64,000 bases of DNA from Pirellulales bacterium (GTDB lineage: Bacteria; Planctomycetota; Planctomycetia; Pirellulales; JACPPG01): NCBI GenBank assembly GCA_036499395.1, contig DASYDW010000130.1, positions 1 to 64,000 on the forward strand, written 5' to 3'. The notes under the pieces were generated by a model. That model was not told the origin of the DNA. It searched no databases and worked only from the letters and a program-made list of their open reading frames with translations. A program made the position numbers and the translations under genes. Position 1 is the first letter of the stretch, and every line of letters starts with the position of its first letter. Positions 9,438 to 18,263 of this stretch are shown here, piece after piece.

Positions 9438-10583
9438 ATGTTTGGTAGAAAAGTGCGCGCCTATGCGCTCATTGCGATTTGTTTTTCTATGCTTTCGTGC
9501 GATGGGCTTTCCTCCGCGCACCAGGCCTGGGCGACGACGCTGGCCCCCGGAACGATTGTCGTGGGCGTATCAGATAACCCACAGCAAGTCGCCAATCCGG
9601 ACACGCGTTTGATCGCGGTAGATCCGACGACGGGATCAACATCTGTACTTTCCGGCGACGCGATTGGAACGGGGCCGTCGCTTACCTTCGACGCCAGTAG
9701 CGGCGGTTCGAACATTCGATATATCAGCCAGCAAAACGACGGCAGCTTGTTAGTGGTCGATAATCAGTCAGCAGTTAATGCGCTTTCTCAATACGAGTCG
9801 CGCCTTTATCGGGTCGATCCCAACACAGGCAATCGATCGCTCATCGCCGATATCACAAGCTCGACCGACAGCGGCGTGATTAATGCGGCCAGGCAGGTGG
9901 GGAACACCATTTTTGCCACGACCAAGGGAGGACTCGAAACCATCGATCCGACGACCGGGGTCGTCACCCCCTTTGCGATTACCGGCATCGATACGGTAGA
10001 GCCATTGTACGGTTTCGCGAGTCTGGGAACCGATCTTTACGTGGGCTCGAACTTTCCTGCGCTTTACAAAATTAGTGCCGTGACGGGCGCGGCGAGCATT
10101 CTCTCCAGTTCAACCGTTGGCACCGGCCCTACGATTTCGCCTGCCGATTTATCGTTCGACTCAGCGGGAAACCTATACGCCCTGGGTTTATCGTCGACGA
10201 GCCAGGGCGACAACTCGAGTTACTTCGGCATTTACCGGATCGATCCCGCAACCGGCGATCGCGTTGCTGTTTCCGAGACTTTTGATCCGACGCCAACGCA
10301 ACCGACGGGCACCCCCGTCATCGGATCCGGGCCGGTGTTGCAGTCGCTTGCCATTACTACAGCCGACAACGGCGCTATCCTGGCAATAAATTATACGGGA
10401 GCGCTCTTGTCGATTGACCCCACAACTGGCAATAGAACGCTCGTCAGCCAGGTCGAAAACAAGGCGTATCCGGTCGCCGTGGCGTCCGGCATAGTAGTGC
10501 TTCACGATGTCCCCGAGCCGTCGACGCTCATGCTCGCCGCACTCGGCGGTCTGGCGCTGTTGGCGATTCGTCGTCGACGGTGA
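9438..10583 (+). CDS. PEP-CTERM protein with a propeller-like repeat domain
   Basis: A 381-residue secreted protein. The ATG at 9438 follows a strong purine-rich ribosome site (GAGAAGAGGAGCGGG). It has a signal peptide (cleavage probably after HQAWA), then ~330 residues of repeats in which units such as 'LIAVDPTTGSTSVLSG', 'LYRVDPNTGNRSLIAD', 'LETIDPTTGVVTPFAI' and 'IYRIDPATGDRVAVSE' recur every ~50 residues; this is the pattern of beta-propeller blades. The end is VPEPSTLMLAALGGLALLAIRRRR, a PEP-CTERM tail. Nothing indicates a catalytic site; binding or structural function outside the cytoplasm is the best inference. Confidence 0.85.
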   Translation: MFGRKVRAYALIAICFSMLSCDGLSSAHQAWATTLAPGTIVVGVSDNPQQVANPDTRLIAVDPTTGSTSVLSGDAIGTGPSLTFDASSGGSNIRYISQQNDGSLLVVDNQSAVNALSQYESRLYRVDPNTGNRSLIADITSSTDSGVINAARQVGNTIFATTKGGLETIDPTTGVVTPFAITGIDTVEPLYGFASLGTDLYVGSNFPALYKISAVTGAASILSSSTVGTGPTISPADLSFDSAGNLYALGLSSTSQGDNSSYFGIYRIDPATGDRVAVSETFDPTPTQPTGTPVIGSGPVLQSLAITTADNGAILAINYTGALLSIDPTTGNRTLVSQVENKAYPVAVASGIVVLHDVPEPSTLMLAALGGLALLAIRRRR

Positions 10584-10614
10584 TCGCATCGCGAGCGCGC
10601 AGTAGAATCAGGGC

Positions 10615-10776
10615 ATGAATGATCATCAAAAACGTCCTTGGTATCGGCCGCATCGGTACGAGTTGGTGGCCGTTGCGCTGATCGTAGCAATTCTCCTTGC
10701 CCTGCTGATTCCGGCAATGAAGCGGACGCAGCACGAGCCGGCGCGTTCTAAGGCGACAGGAACCATTGCCCCGTGA
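10615..10776 (+). CDS. Small single-span membrane protein (53 aa)
   Basis: A 53-residue frame: a polar, basic start (MNDHQKRPWYRPHRYE), one hydrophobic span (LVAVALIVAILLALLIPAM) and a short basic tail. Its stop overlaps the GTG start of the next gene by four bases (GTGA), the classic arrangement for translational coupling, which argues that the frame is real although short. It lies 31 bases after the PEP-CTERM gene. Function unknown; it may partner the protein encoded downstream. Confidence 0.6.
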   Translation: MNDHQKRPWYRPHRYELVAVALIVAILLALLIPAMKRTQHEPARSKATGTIAP

Positions 10777-11156
10777 ACTTTACTCCGCCCATTCGCCGAC
10801 GATTGTTGCAGCTCAGTATCGGCACGATAGTAATTGGCGTTGTGATGTTGGGCTTGGGCGGAGCTTGGTTTCGGTCGCAGGTCGAAAGAGCGAAGAAGCG
10901 TTGCCTAGCGATCGCGCAAATCGAGACTCTTGGGGGACGAGTGCTTGGCAGCGGTGAAAGCGCACACCCACGGCCGAATTGGCTACTAAAACTCGACCGC
11001 GCGCTCGGCGACTACGGGGAAGCCACGGCGGTAATCGTGCCGAAAAGCACTGCCGCGGAAAATGCGGAACGAATCGCGCGACTGTTCCCTGAAGCTGTGA
11101 TATGGCGCGAAGACAAAATCGTTCATTGGCCGCACAATTCCATGCCACAACAATAA
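10773..11156 (+). CDS. Membrane-anchored hypothetical protein, 'RRLLQLSIG' type
   Basis: A 127-residue protein starting at a GTG that overlaps the upstream stop. A basic N-terminus and one membrane span (LLQLSIGTIVIGVVMLGLGGAWF) are followed by a Lys/Arg-rich stretch and a soluble domain with 'CLAIAQIETLGGRVLGSG'. This layout (short basic lead, one span, then 'aLGGrV') is a frequent small-protein family in planctomycetes; the gene at 25235 has the same design. The soluble part may form leucine-rich-repeat-like or other small folds in relatives, but I cannot assign a function. It ends 68 bases before the trpE stop on the opposite strand, so the two converge. Confidence 0.7.
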   Translation: MNFTPPIRRRLLQLSIGTIVIGVVMLGLGGAWFRSQVERAKKRCLAIAQIETLGGRVLGSGESAHPRPNWLLKLDRALGDYGEATAVIVPKSTAAENAERIARLFPEAVIWREDKIVHWPHNSMPQQ

Positions 11157-11224
11157 AGCGGCGCTCGCTGGCTGTCGTTGAGTCGCGGACGAAATTGCTG
11201 ATGCGCCGAGCGGCCCACTCGCTA

Positions 11225-12745
11225 TCAATCGCCGCGCATGCGGTCTTCGGTGATTTCGATCGCCTTGAGCAGGCCGCGGGCTTTGTTGAGCGTTTCTTGA
11301 TATTCGGCCGCCGGAATGCTATCGGCGACCAGCCCTGCGCCGGCTTGCACGTAAGCAATGCCGTCCTGGATCACGATCGTGCGCAAGGCGATGCACGTGT
11401 CCATGTTGCCGTTGAAGTCGAAGTAACCGACGGCTCCGGCATACGGCCCACGACGATGTGGCTCGAGCTCGTCGATAATCTGCATCGCTCGGACCTTGGG
11501 TGCGCCTGAGACCGTTCCGGCCGGCAGACAGGCGCGCAGCGCGTCGAAGGCGTCACAGCCGGGCGAGAGCTGGCCTGTGACATTCGACGTGATGTGCATG
11601 ACATGGCTGTAGCGTTCGACCGTCATGACGTCCGACAGCTCGACACTGCCGTAGCGGGCGACACGGCCCACGTCGTTGCGCCCCAGATCGACGAGCATGA
11701 CGTGCTCAGCCCGCTCTTTGGGGTCGGCGAGTAGCTCTTCGGCCAGACGGCGGTCTTCTTCTTCGTTGGCGCCGCGCGGGCGGGTGCCGGCCAGTGGGCG
11801 GACGGTTACTTCGCCATGCATGCAGCGGACCAGGATTTCGGGCGAGCTGCCGACCAATGTCACCTGCGGCGTACGCAGGTAGAACATGAATGGGCTGGGA
11901 TTCACGACGCGCAGCGTGCGATAGATTTCGAACGCGGGGGCGGTGATCTTGGTTTTCAAACGCTGGCTGAGAACGACCTGAAAAATATCGCCGGCGCGAA
12001 TGTATTCCAGGCAGCGTTCGACGGCGGTCTCGAACGTGGCGGCCGTGAAGTTCGATTCGAACGTTATACGTGGCTCGCCCCGCGTGGCGATATCAACAGG
12101 CCGGGGATCGGCGCCGGGCGTGGCCATTTGCTCGACTAGCACATCGACGCGGCGGCAGGCTTCGTCGTACGCAAGGCGTAGATCCGCGGCCGAACGCTGC
12201 TCGTCGTCCAGTCGGGCCATGGCCACGGCGGTCATGGTCTTCGTAATGTTGTCGAAGACCAGCATGTGGTCGTAAAAAGCAAACGCCAGGTCGGGCAGCC
12301 CACGATCGTCGGTCGGGGCGTTAGGCAAATTCTCGACGTAGCGTACGGCGTCGTAGCCGGCGTATCCGACGGCGCCGCTGCAGAACGGCGGTAAATCGGG
12401 GAGCGTGGCCGACCGCCAGCGATTGACGTGCGACTTGAGATCCTCGAGCGGATCGTCCGAGTGAAAAGTTTCGCTTCGTGGCACCGTTCCGGTGAGGTTC
12501 GTGATCGTGACATCGTGGCCGCGGGCTTCGAATTCCAGAAACGGCCCGGCGGCGACGAAGCTATAGCGTCCGACCCGTTCGCCTCCGACGACGCTTTCGA
12601 ACAGGCACGCGCCACGGCCGGCGTCGACACGGCGGCAGGCCGTGACCGGGGTCAGCATGTCGCTAAGCAGGCGACGATAAACCGGGACGAGATGCACCCC
12701 CGTGGCGAGGCGACAAAAAGTGTCGAAATCGGGAAAGTGTCCCAT
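11225..12745 (-). CDS. trpE: Anthranilate synthase component I
   Basis: A 506-residue chorismate-binding enzyme that makes anthranilate from chorismate with ammonia or glutamine-derived nitrogen supplied by TrpG; first step of tryptophan synthesis, cytoplasmic. The N-terminal domain (~20-170) holds 'CLFESVVGGERVGRYSF', the region that binds feedback tryptophan in known TrpE proteins. The C-terminal chorismate-binding domain (~225-490) shows 'SSPEILVR', 'PLAGTRPRG', 'ERAEHVMLVDLGRND', 'CLPAGTVSGAPKVRAMQIIDELE' and 'QAGAGLVADSIPAAEYQE'. Full length. No trpG or other trp gene is in the window. It diverges from mcsA across a 389-base gap. PabB is a possible alternative name, but the length and the ESVxGxERxGRYSF motif favour TrpE. 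Confidence 0.93.
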   Translation of the reverse strand: MGHFPDFDTFCRLATGVHLVPVYRRLLSDMLTPVTACRRVDAGRGACLFESVVGGERVGRYSFVAAGPFLEFEARGHDVTITNLTGTVPRSETFHSDDPLEDLKSHVNRWRSATLPDLPPFCSGAVGYAGYDAVRYVENLPNAPTDDRGLPDLAFAFYDHMLVFDNITKTMTAVAMARLDDEQRSAADLRLAYDEACRRVDVLVEQMATPGADPRPVDIATRGEPRITFESNFTAATFETAVERCLEYIRAGDIFQVVLSQRLKTKITAPAFEIYRTLRVVNPSPFMFYLRTPQVTLVGSSPEILVRCMHGEVTVRPLAGTRPRGANEEEDRRLAEELLADPKERAEHVMLVDLGRNDVGRVARYGSVELSDVMTVERYSHVMHITSNVTGQLSPGCDAFDALRACLPAGTVSGAPKVRAMQIIDELEPHRRGPYAGAVGYFDFNGNMDTCIALRTIVIQDGIAYVQAGAGLVADSIPAAEYQETLNKARGLLKAIEITEDRMRGD

Positions 12746-13012
12746 CCGAGTCTGTTGTTCTCCGAGGAGCGTTCTGACACGCCGCGCGACCCATCAGCTA
12801 ACAGGACGTCGCCGTGTGGGCCAGGTTCGCGTTCGTAAGCGGCGCAGCATCGAGCCGTGCGTTACGCGTCTGGCGGCGGTCGTGGGTTGCAGCTTAGCAG
12901 CGAGCGAAAATAGCGACAACCGAAGCTGCTGCGTTGTGCGCTGAGTGAAGGTTCGCGCGCCGGTCGGCCCCTGATTCGATCGCGTGTCACTGAGCGCAAG
13001 TCCCGGTCGGCA

Positions 13013-13040
13013 TTGACACTCTGGGGGGTACTGTTAGAAT
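13013..13040 (+). promoter_or_regulatory. Sigma-70-type promoter for mcsA-mcsB
   Basis: TTGACA at 13013-13018, a 16-base spacer and TAGAAT at 13035-13040, ending 94 bases before the mcsA start. The boxes match the consensus at 6/6 and 5/6. The divergent trpE-mcsA gap (12746-13134) shows nothing else clear; no CIRCE-type heat-shock repeat and no CtsR-like repeat was found. Confidence 0.6.
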
Positions 13041-13134
13041 CCCTTGGGCATTCTTCGACCATAATCTAACCTGCTGTGCGGCAAGCGATTGGGCGTTGTC
13101 AGGCCCCGGCCGACCCAGAGCAGAAACGACTGCC

Positions 13135-13644
13135 ATGAAGTGTCAACGCTGCGACAAGCCGGCGACGTTTCACATCACCGAGTTAACCGGTGGCAAGCCG
13201 CAGGAATTGCACCTCTGCGAGCACCATGCACGGTCGTACCTGACCGAGTCTGAACCGGAACAAGGGGGAGGAAGCGGGCAGAGTTTGGCCGGTGCGCTCG
13301 CGCAGCATCTGGCGGTGGGGCAAACGGCCGAGGAACTGGCCCGACTGGATCAGCAGGCCTGCCCGATTTGCGGGATCACGTTTTTCGAGTTTCGCAAGGA
13401 AGGTCGACTGGGCTGCCCCCACGACTACATCTGCTTTCAGAAGGAACTGGAGCCGTTGATCCTGAACATTCACGGCGAGACGCGGCACGTCGGCAAGCGG
13501 CCGCAGCGGACGCCAGGGAATACCGACCGGCAGACCGATTTGATCCGGTTGCGGCGCGAGATGAAGGACGCGATCCAGAGCGAAGATTACGAGCGGGCGT
13601 CGCAGTTGCGGGATGAAATTCGACAGATCGAACAGGCGAGCTAG
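13135..13644 (+). CDS. mcsA: McsA-like activator of protein arginine kinase (UvrB/UvrC motif)
   Basis: A 169-residue zinc-binding protein. ATG at 13135 begins MKCQRC. Two metal-binding modules are visible: C3xxC6 with C28EHH, and C76PIC79 with GC94PHDY. The C-terminus (145-165, 'MKDAIQSEDYERASQLRDEIRQIE') is a UVR motif, as in McsA, UvrB and the middle domain of ClpC. In Bacillus, McsA activates the arginine kinase McsB and helps deliver phosphoarginine-marked proteins to ClpC. Followed directly by mcsB, as in Firmicutes. The ClpC encoded at 28914-31436 carries a matching UVR motif. The usual upstream ctsR repressor is absent. Confidence 0.9.
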   Translation: MKCQRCDKPATFHITELTGGKPQELHLCEHHARSYLTESEPEQGGGSGQSLAGALAQHLAVGQTAEELARLDQQACPICGITFFEFRKEGRLGCPHDYICFQKELEPLILNIHGETRHVGKRPQRTPGNTDRQTDLIRLRREMKDAIQSEDYERASQLRDEIRQIEQAS

Positions 13645-13855
13645 TTTGATTACCGCCGATTGATTTTGGTATTTGGTCGTGTTCTTCGCAGCTGGACCTG
13701 TTGCGGCAAGATTGATGCGGCAGAATTGGGTCCGGCGAGATTACTTGCAGTAGGTGGCGACTGGCGGGTTTAAGCCTGCGACCGGATGGCGAGCGCATTT
13801 CGTCAAGACGCGCGGGAAGTACGAGCAAGGCAAGACAGTTTTGGATAAAGCGAAC

Positions 13856-14938
13856 GTGGATTTCACGAACCTGGCACGTACAAGTGGCGAATGGCTTCGC
13901 GGGGCGGGACCCGAGGCCGACATCGTCATGAGCAGCCGCATCCGCCTGGCGCGCAACCTGGCGGACTACCCCTTCATCAGTCGCGCGAATCCGGCCGATC
14001 GGACCGAGATCGAGCGCGTGCTGCGCGGCCGCATCATGGGGATCGAAGATCTGGGCAACATGACGTTTGTCGACGTCAACAAGCTGCCGGCGCTCGATCG
14101 GCAATTGCTCGTCGAGCGGCAATTGATCAGCCGCGAGCATTCCGACGCCGAGGGACCGCGCGGCGTGGTGATTGCCGAAAACGAACAGATCAGCCTGATG
14201 ATCAACGAGGAGGATCATCTGCGGATCCAGGTCATTCAAAGCGGATTGAACCTGCAGAGCGCCTGGGAGACGATCAATCGCATCGACGACATGGTCGAGA
14301 AGCAGGTGACGTACGCCTTCAACGAAAACCTTGGCTACCTCACGGCCTGCCCTACGAATGTCGGCACCGGCATGCGGGTGAGCGTGATGTTGCATTTGCC
14401 GGCACTCGTGATCACGCGGCAGATCGACAAGCTGTTTCGCTCGCTGCAGAAAATCAGTCTGGCCGTGCGCGGCTTGTACGGCGAAGGCTCGCAGGCGATG
14501 GGAGACTTCTACCAGATCAGCAACCAGATCACGCTGGGACGCAGTGAGGCGGACCTGGTCAAGCAGGTCGGCGACGTTATCCCAACGATCATTGACTACG
14601 AGCGCAAGGCGCGTGATTTCCTGGTGAAGGAAAGCCACGAAAACTTGCACGACCGGGTGAGCCGTGCTTACGGCATCCTGCGCACGGCGCAAACGATCAG
14701 CTCGGAAGAAACCATGCACTTGCTCTCCAGTGTGCGCATGGGGGTTAATCTGGGGTTGATTCACGACCTCGAGATTCCCACGGTCAACAAGCTGTTTATC
14801 TATACACAGCCGGCCCACCTGCAAAAGATCACCGGCGGCGAGCTGGATACGGCCGACCGCAACATCGAGCGCGCTCGCTACCTGCGCCACTTGCTGAACA
14901 AGGAAGAGCGCGGCGGCGATGGGCTAAGCCAGAACTAG
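13856..14938 (+). CDS. mcsB: Protein arginine kinase McsB
   Basis: A 360-residue guanido-kinase-family enzyme that phosphorylates arginine side chains and so marks proteins for ClpCP. Visible motifs, counted from the GTG at 13856: 'SSRIRLARN' 26-34, 'NEED' 117-120, 'CPTNVGTGMR' 165-174. The GTG start gives a length close to Bacillus McsB (363). The frame is open upstream to a GTG at 13754, but the extra 34 residues are unlike the family; a TTG at 13841 is also possible. Near the C-terminus the allosteric phosphoarginine-binding motif known as RDxxRA appears as RNIERA (335-340), with Asn for Asp. It lies 211 bases after mcsA and is probably co-transcribed with it. Confidence 0.93.
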   Translation: MDFTNLARTSGEWLRGAGPEADIVMSSRIRLARNLADYPFISRANPADRTEIERVLRGRIMGIEDLGNMTFVDVNKLPALDRQLLVERQLISREHSDAEGPRGVVIAENEQISLMINEEDHLRIQVIQSGLNLQSAWETINRIDDMVEKQVTYAFNENLGYLTACPTNVGTGMRVSVMLHLPALVITRQIDKLFRSLQKISLAVRGLYGEGSQAMGDFYQISNQITLGRSEADLVKQVGDVIPTIIDYERKARDFLVKESHENLHDRVSRAYGILRTAQTISSEETMHLLSSVRMGVNLGLIHDLEIPTVNKLFIYTQPAHLQKITGGELDTADRNIERARYLRHLLNKEERGGDGLSQN

Positions 14939-15038
14939 GGGCGGGTTCGAAAGTGGCACGGCCTTGAGCCACGATCGATCTTCAGGACGCTTTCTGCGCC
15001 CGACCTCCTTCCCATCGCAACGGTTGTGCGAGCAATCC

Positions 15039-15055
15039 CGGGCTCGCGGAGCCCG
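15039..15055. repeat. GC-rich hairpin in the mcsB-hisA gap
   Basis: CGGGCTC, 3-base loop, GAGCCCG, in the 236-base interval between mcsB and hisA. No T-run follows, so an intrinsic terminator is unlikely; it looks like a dispersed hairpin repeat. Nothing else is recognised in the interval. Confidence 0.4.
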
Positions 15056-15174
15056 ACTACAGCGATGTGATTCTTCTTGCGGCGCGGCTTCGCCCGACTC
15101 TTGCTTGTCGAAATTTTCTGTGCGATATTTGAATTGTCTTTTCCCTTTTCTGGGCGCGCGGGACGCGAGCGGAT

Positions 15175-15921
15175 ATGCAGATCTGGCCGGCTATTGACTT
15201 GCGCGGTGGCAAATGCGTCCGTCTCGAGCAAGGGGACTACGGCCGCGAGACCATCTTCGGCGACGACCCGGCCGCTATGGCGCGGCATTGGGTGGACGAG
15301 GGGGCGGAGTGCCTGCACCTGGTCGATCTGGATGGCGCGCGGGACGGCCGACCCACGAACTTGCCGGCGATTGAAAAAATTCTCGCCGCCGTCGATGTGC
15401 CTTGCGAACTGGGGGGCGGCATTCGTGATGAGCAGACCGTGCGGCAATTGCTCGACGCGGGGCTCGCGCGGCTGGTAATCGGCACGCGCGCGCTGGCCGA
15501 GCCGGAGTGGTTCCGCCGGTTGTGTCGCGAGGTGCCGGACCGTTTGGTGCTGGGCATCGACGCGCGTGACGGGCAGGTCGCGACCGACGGTTGGCTGCGC
15601 ACCAGCGGTGTCGCGGCCACGGAGCTCGCGCGAGATTTCTCGGACGAGCCGCTGGCGGCGATCATCTATACCGATATCGCGACCGACGGCATGTTGTGCG
15701 GGCCGAACCTGGCCGCGATGCGCGAGATGCAGGCCGCGACACGGCTGCCCGTGATCGCCTCGGGAGGAATTCACGCCGCCGATGACATGCGGCAGTTGGC
15801 CGCGCTGGGACTGGCCGGCTGCATCATCGGCCGGGCGCTTTACGAACACAAATTCACGCTGCGCGAGGCGCTGGCCGCCGCTGCCGAAGGAGGAAGCCGA
15901 CAAGCAAATCCATTGGTGTAA
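15175..15921 (+). CDS. hisA: 1-(5-phosphoribosyl)-5-[(5-phosphoribosylamino)methylideneamino]imidazole-4-carboxamide isomerase
   Basis: A 248-residue TIM-barrel isomerase of histidine synthesis (ProFAR to PRFAR, an Amadori rearrangement), cytoplasmic. Catalytic aspartates are D8 ('PAIDLRGGK') and D129 ('LGIDARDG'); phosphate-binding motifs are 'ELGGGIR' (78-84) and 'IASGGIH' (195-201). Length and motifs fit HisA and not HisF, which lacks the 'GGKCVRL...G' arrangement. No other his gene is in the window. ATG at 15175; 93 bases separate it from the EF-G-like gene downstream. Confidence 0.95.
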   Translation: MQIWPAIDLRGGKCVRLEQGDYGRETIFGDDPAAMARHWVDEGAECLHLVDLDGARDGRPTNLPAIEKILAAVDVPCELGGGIRDEQTVRQLLDAGLARLVIGTRALAEPEWFRRLCREVPDRLVLGIDARDGQVATDGWLRTSGVAATELARDFSDEPLAAIIYTDIATDGMLCGPNLAAMREMQAATRLPVIASGGIHAADDMRQLAALGLAGCIIGRALYEHKFTLREALAAAAEGGSRQANPLV

Positions 15922-16014
15922 TTCCGGCGACGCTGTTATTCGAGCGGCCAGTGCCTTCCGGCTCTCGTCCGCACACGTCCAGGTAATCACGCATCAAGCC
16001 CAAAGGATGGTGTC

Positions 16015-18114
16015 ATGGCTCAATACAAAGTCGAGGACATCCGCAACATCGTTTTCTGCGGGCACGGCTCGGCCGGCAAGACCATGCTGGCCGACACCTT
16101 GCTCGCCAAAACCGGGGCCATCAATCATCCTGTCAGTCTGGACGCCGGCACCAGCATCTGCGATTTCGACGAAGAAGAGAAGCATCACAAGCACACCGTC
16201 GAATCGAGCCTGATTCACTTCAACCACGGCGGACGTTTCTTCAACGTCATCGACACGCCGGGCTACCCCGACTTCATCGGGCAGACCATCGCGGCCATGC
16301 GAGGCGCGGATACGGCTGTGATCTTTATCAACGCCCATTCTGGCATCGGCGTGAATACGCGCCGGGTGTTTCAAGAGGCGGGCAAGGCCGGCCTGGGGCG
16401 GATGATCGTGATCAGCAAGATGGATCTCGAGAATATCGAGTTCGAGGAGCTGCTCAAGGAAATCCGCGCGCTGTTTGGCACGGCTTGTGTGCCGCTGAAT
16501 GTACCGATCGGCAGCGGGCATGATTTCAAAGGTGTCGTCAGCACGCTAACGGTGCCTGCCGACACGAAGGGCGCGCTCACCGATCCCGCGGCCATCAATG
16601 GCAAGCTGATCGAATCGATCATCGAAGTCGATGAATCGGTCACGGAGCGCTACTTCGAGGGGACGCCGCCTACACAAGAGGAAATCGGCCGGCTGATCGT
16701 CGAGGCCGTGGCCGCCGGGAGCTTGATCCCGATCATCTGCGTATCGGCCAAGACTGGCGGGGGAATTTCGGAACTGCTCGACGCGTTCGCGCTGTGCGCG
16801 TTGCCGCCGGACAAGATTCCGCACAAAGCAAAGAATGCCGAGGGGGCCGAAGTTGACGTAAAGGCCGATCCGGCCGGGCCGCTGGTGGCGCAAGTTTTCA
16901 AGACGCGCATCGATCCGTTCGTGCAGCGGTTGAGCTACATGCGGATTTTTTCCGGCACGCTGAAGAAGGACGAAACGGTTCATGCCTCGTTAGTGCGCAA
17001 GCCGGTTAAGCTGCACCAACTGCTGCGCGTGCAAGGCGGAGCGACCGAACCGGTGGACGTGGCCGGCCCGGGGGACATCATCGCCGTGGCCAAGACCGAG
17101 GACCTGCACACCGGCACTTGCTTGGGGGATTTCACGTTGCCACCTTTGGCGTTCCCGACGCCGATGGTGGGATTGGCCGTCACGCCCAAGACGCGCGGCG
17201 ATGAAGGAAAACTTTCCGGCGCGCTCCATAAGATCGTCGAAGAAGATTCGACGCTACGGCTGGATCGTGACGCGCAGACCAAGGAATTGGTCATGACCGG
17301 CATGAGCGAGCTGCATTTGCAGATCTTGCGCGAACGGTTGAAGCGACGCGACAAGGTTGAGGTCGACATCAAAGAGCCGAAGATTCCCTATCGCGAGACG
17401 ATCCAGGCCATCGCCGAGGGGAGTTATCGCCACAAGAAGCAATCGGGCGGGCGAGGACAGTTCGGCGAAGTACACATTCGCGTTTATCCGTTGCCTGAGG
17501 GGGCGAAGATCGAGGATTACGCTACGAAATCGCGGTTTCCCTCAATGCGTGAATTCCATTACGACCAGGCCCATAACTTTCTGTGGGTCGATTCGATCGT
17601 CGGCGGCACGATCCCGAACAACTTTCTGCCGGCGGTCGAAAAGGGATTCAAAGAACGGCTCGATCGCGGCGTGATCGCAGGCTTCAAGGTACAGAACGTG
17701 GCGGTCGAAGTTTACTTCGGCAAGCATCACCCGGTCGACAGCTCGGAGGCGGCGTTCAAGACGGCCGGTTCGATGGCCTTTCGCAATGTCTTTCGCGAAG
17801 CGCGGCCGGCGCTATTGGAACCGATCGTCAAGCTGCATGTCACGGTGCCCAACGATAAGCTGGGAGACGTGAATAGTGACATGTCGAGCCGGCGCGGCCG
17901 GCCGCTGGGCATGGATTCGGCCGGCGGCGATCTGCAAACCGTGACGGTCGAGGTGCCGTTGGCCGAGGTCACGACGTACGCCCGCAGCCTGTCGAGCATG
18001 ACCGGCGGGCAGGGAAGCTACACAATGGAATTCAGCCGGTACGACGTGGTGCCGCCGCAGGCGCAGAAGGAGATCATCGAAAAGGCGGTACTTCACGAAG
18101 AGGAAGAAGCGTAG
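16015..18114 (+). CDS. Elongation factor G-like GTPase (FusA2 type)
   Basis: A 699-residue translational-GTPase-family protein with the EF-G domain order: G domain 1-~280, domain II ~290-370, III ~385-460, IV ~470-590 and V ~595-680. P-loop GHGSAGKT 16-23, DTPGYPDF from 80 and SKMD 134-137, where canonical EF-G has NKMD. In switch I the usual RGITI is replaced by 'HHKHTVESS', as in the EF-G-like/FusA2 group and unlike the canonical translocase. That group is widespread beside a normal fusA; its exact role is unsettled, with proposals of ribosome-dependent GTPase action without full translocation. Starts at ATG 16015 with a loose AAAGGATGG site. A single gene, apparently monocistronic. Confidence 0.9.
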   Translation: MAQYKVEDIRNIVFCGHGSAGKTMLADTLLAKTGAINHPVSLDAGTSICDFDEEEKHHKHTVESSLIHFNHGGRFFNVIDTPGYPDFIGQTIAAMRGADTAVIFINAHSGIGVNTRRVFQEAGKAGLGRMIVISKMDLENIEFEELLKEIRALFGTACVPLNVPIGSGHDFKGVVSTLTVPADTKGALTDPAAINGKLIESIIEVDESVTERYFEGTPPTQEEIGRLIVEAVAAGSLIPIICVSAKTGGGISELLDAFALCALPPDKIPHKAKNAEGAEVDVKADPAGPLVAQVFKTRIDPFVQRLSYMRIFSGTLKKDETVHASLVRKPVKLHQLLRVQGGATEPVDVAGPGDIIAVAKTEDLHTGTCLGDFTLPPLAFPTPMVGLAVTPKTRGDEGKLSGALHKIVEEDSTLRLDRDAQTKELVMTGMSELHLQILRERLKRRDKVEVDIKEPKIPYRETIQAIAEGSYRHKKQSGGRGQFGEVHIRVYPLPEGAKIEDYATKSRFPSMREFHYDQAHNFLWVDSIVGGTIPNNFLPAVEKGFKERLDRGVIAGFKVQNVAVEVYFGKHHPVDSSEAAFKTAGSMAFRNVFREARPALLEPIVKLHVTVPNDKLGDVNSDMSSRRGRPLGMDSAGGDLQTVTVEVPLAEVTTYARSLSSMTGGQGSYTMEFSRYDVVPPQAQKEIIEKAVLHEEEEA

Positions 18115-18211
18115 CCAGCGTGATGAGATGTGTGATGAGTGGGGGGCGGCCGTCCCGGCCGCCTTCGCCTTTGCTTGAAGCGGGCAGCGCCTGAAAAGCG
18201 GGTTGGCAATT

Positions 18212-18248
18212 CCCCTCACCCTGCCCACTCCCAGGGGGAGAGGGGTTG
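18212..18248. repeat. CCCCTC...GAGGGG palindromic repeat, intergenic copy
   Basis: A 37-base imperfect palindrome (CCCCTC left arm, GAGGGG right arm, followed by TTG). A second copy with 32 of 37 identical bases lies inside the coding frame of the Clp_N-ThiE fusion at 32990-33026. Similar sequences occur widely between bacterial genes (general recollection). Confidence 0.65.
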
Positions 18249-18263
18249 CGCATGCGGCGTCTA

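Noticed and set aside
12746..13134. CIRCE or CtsR operator upstream of mcsA
   Set aside because: No TTAGCACTC-N9-GAGTGCTAA and no CtsR-like direct heptad repeats; only a sigma-70-type promoter is visible.
13376..14890. 504-residue minus-strand frame opposite mcsA/mcsB
   Set aside because: Shadow of a GC-rich real gene on the other strand; His/Gln/Arg-rich composition, no family features, while mcsB is unmistakable.
18141..18163. Terminator for the EF-G-like gene
   Set aside because: The hairpin is strong but has no clean T-run and recurs inverted at 18800-18822, so it is better explained as a dispersed repeat; a dual role is possible.
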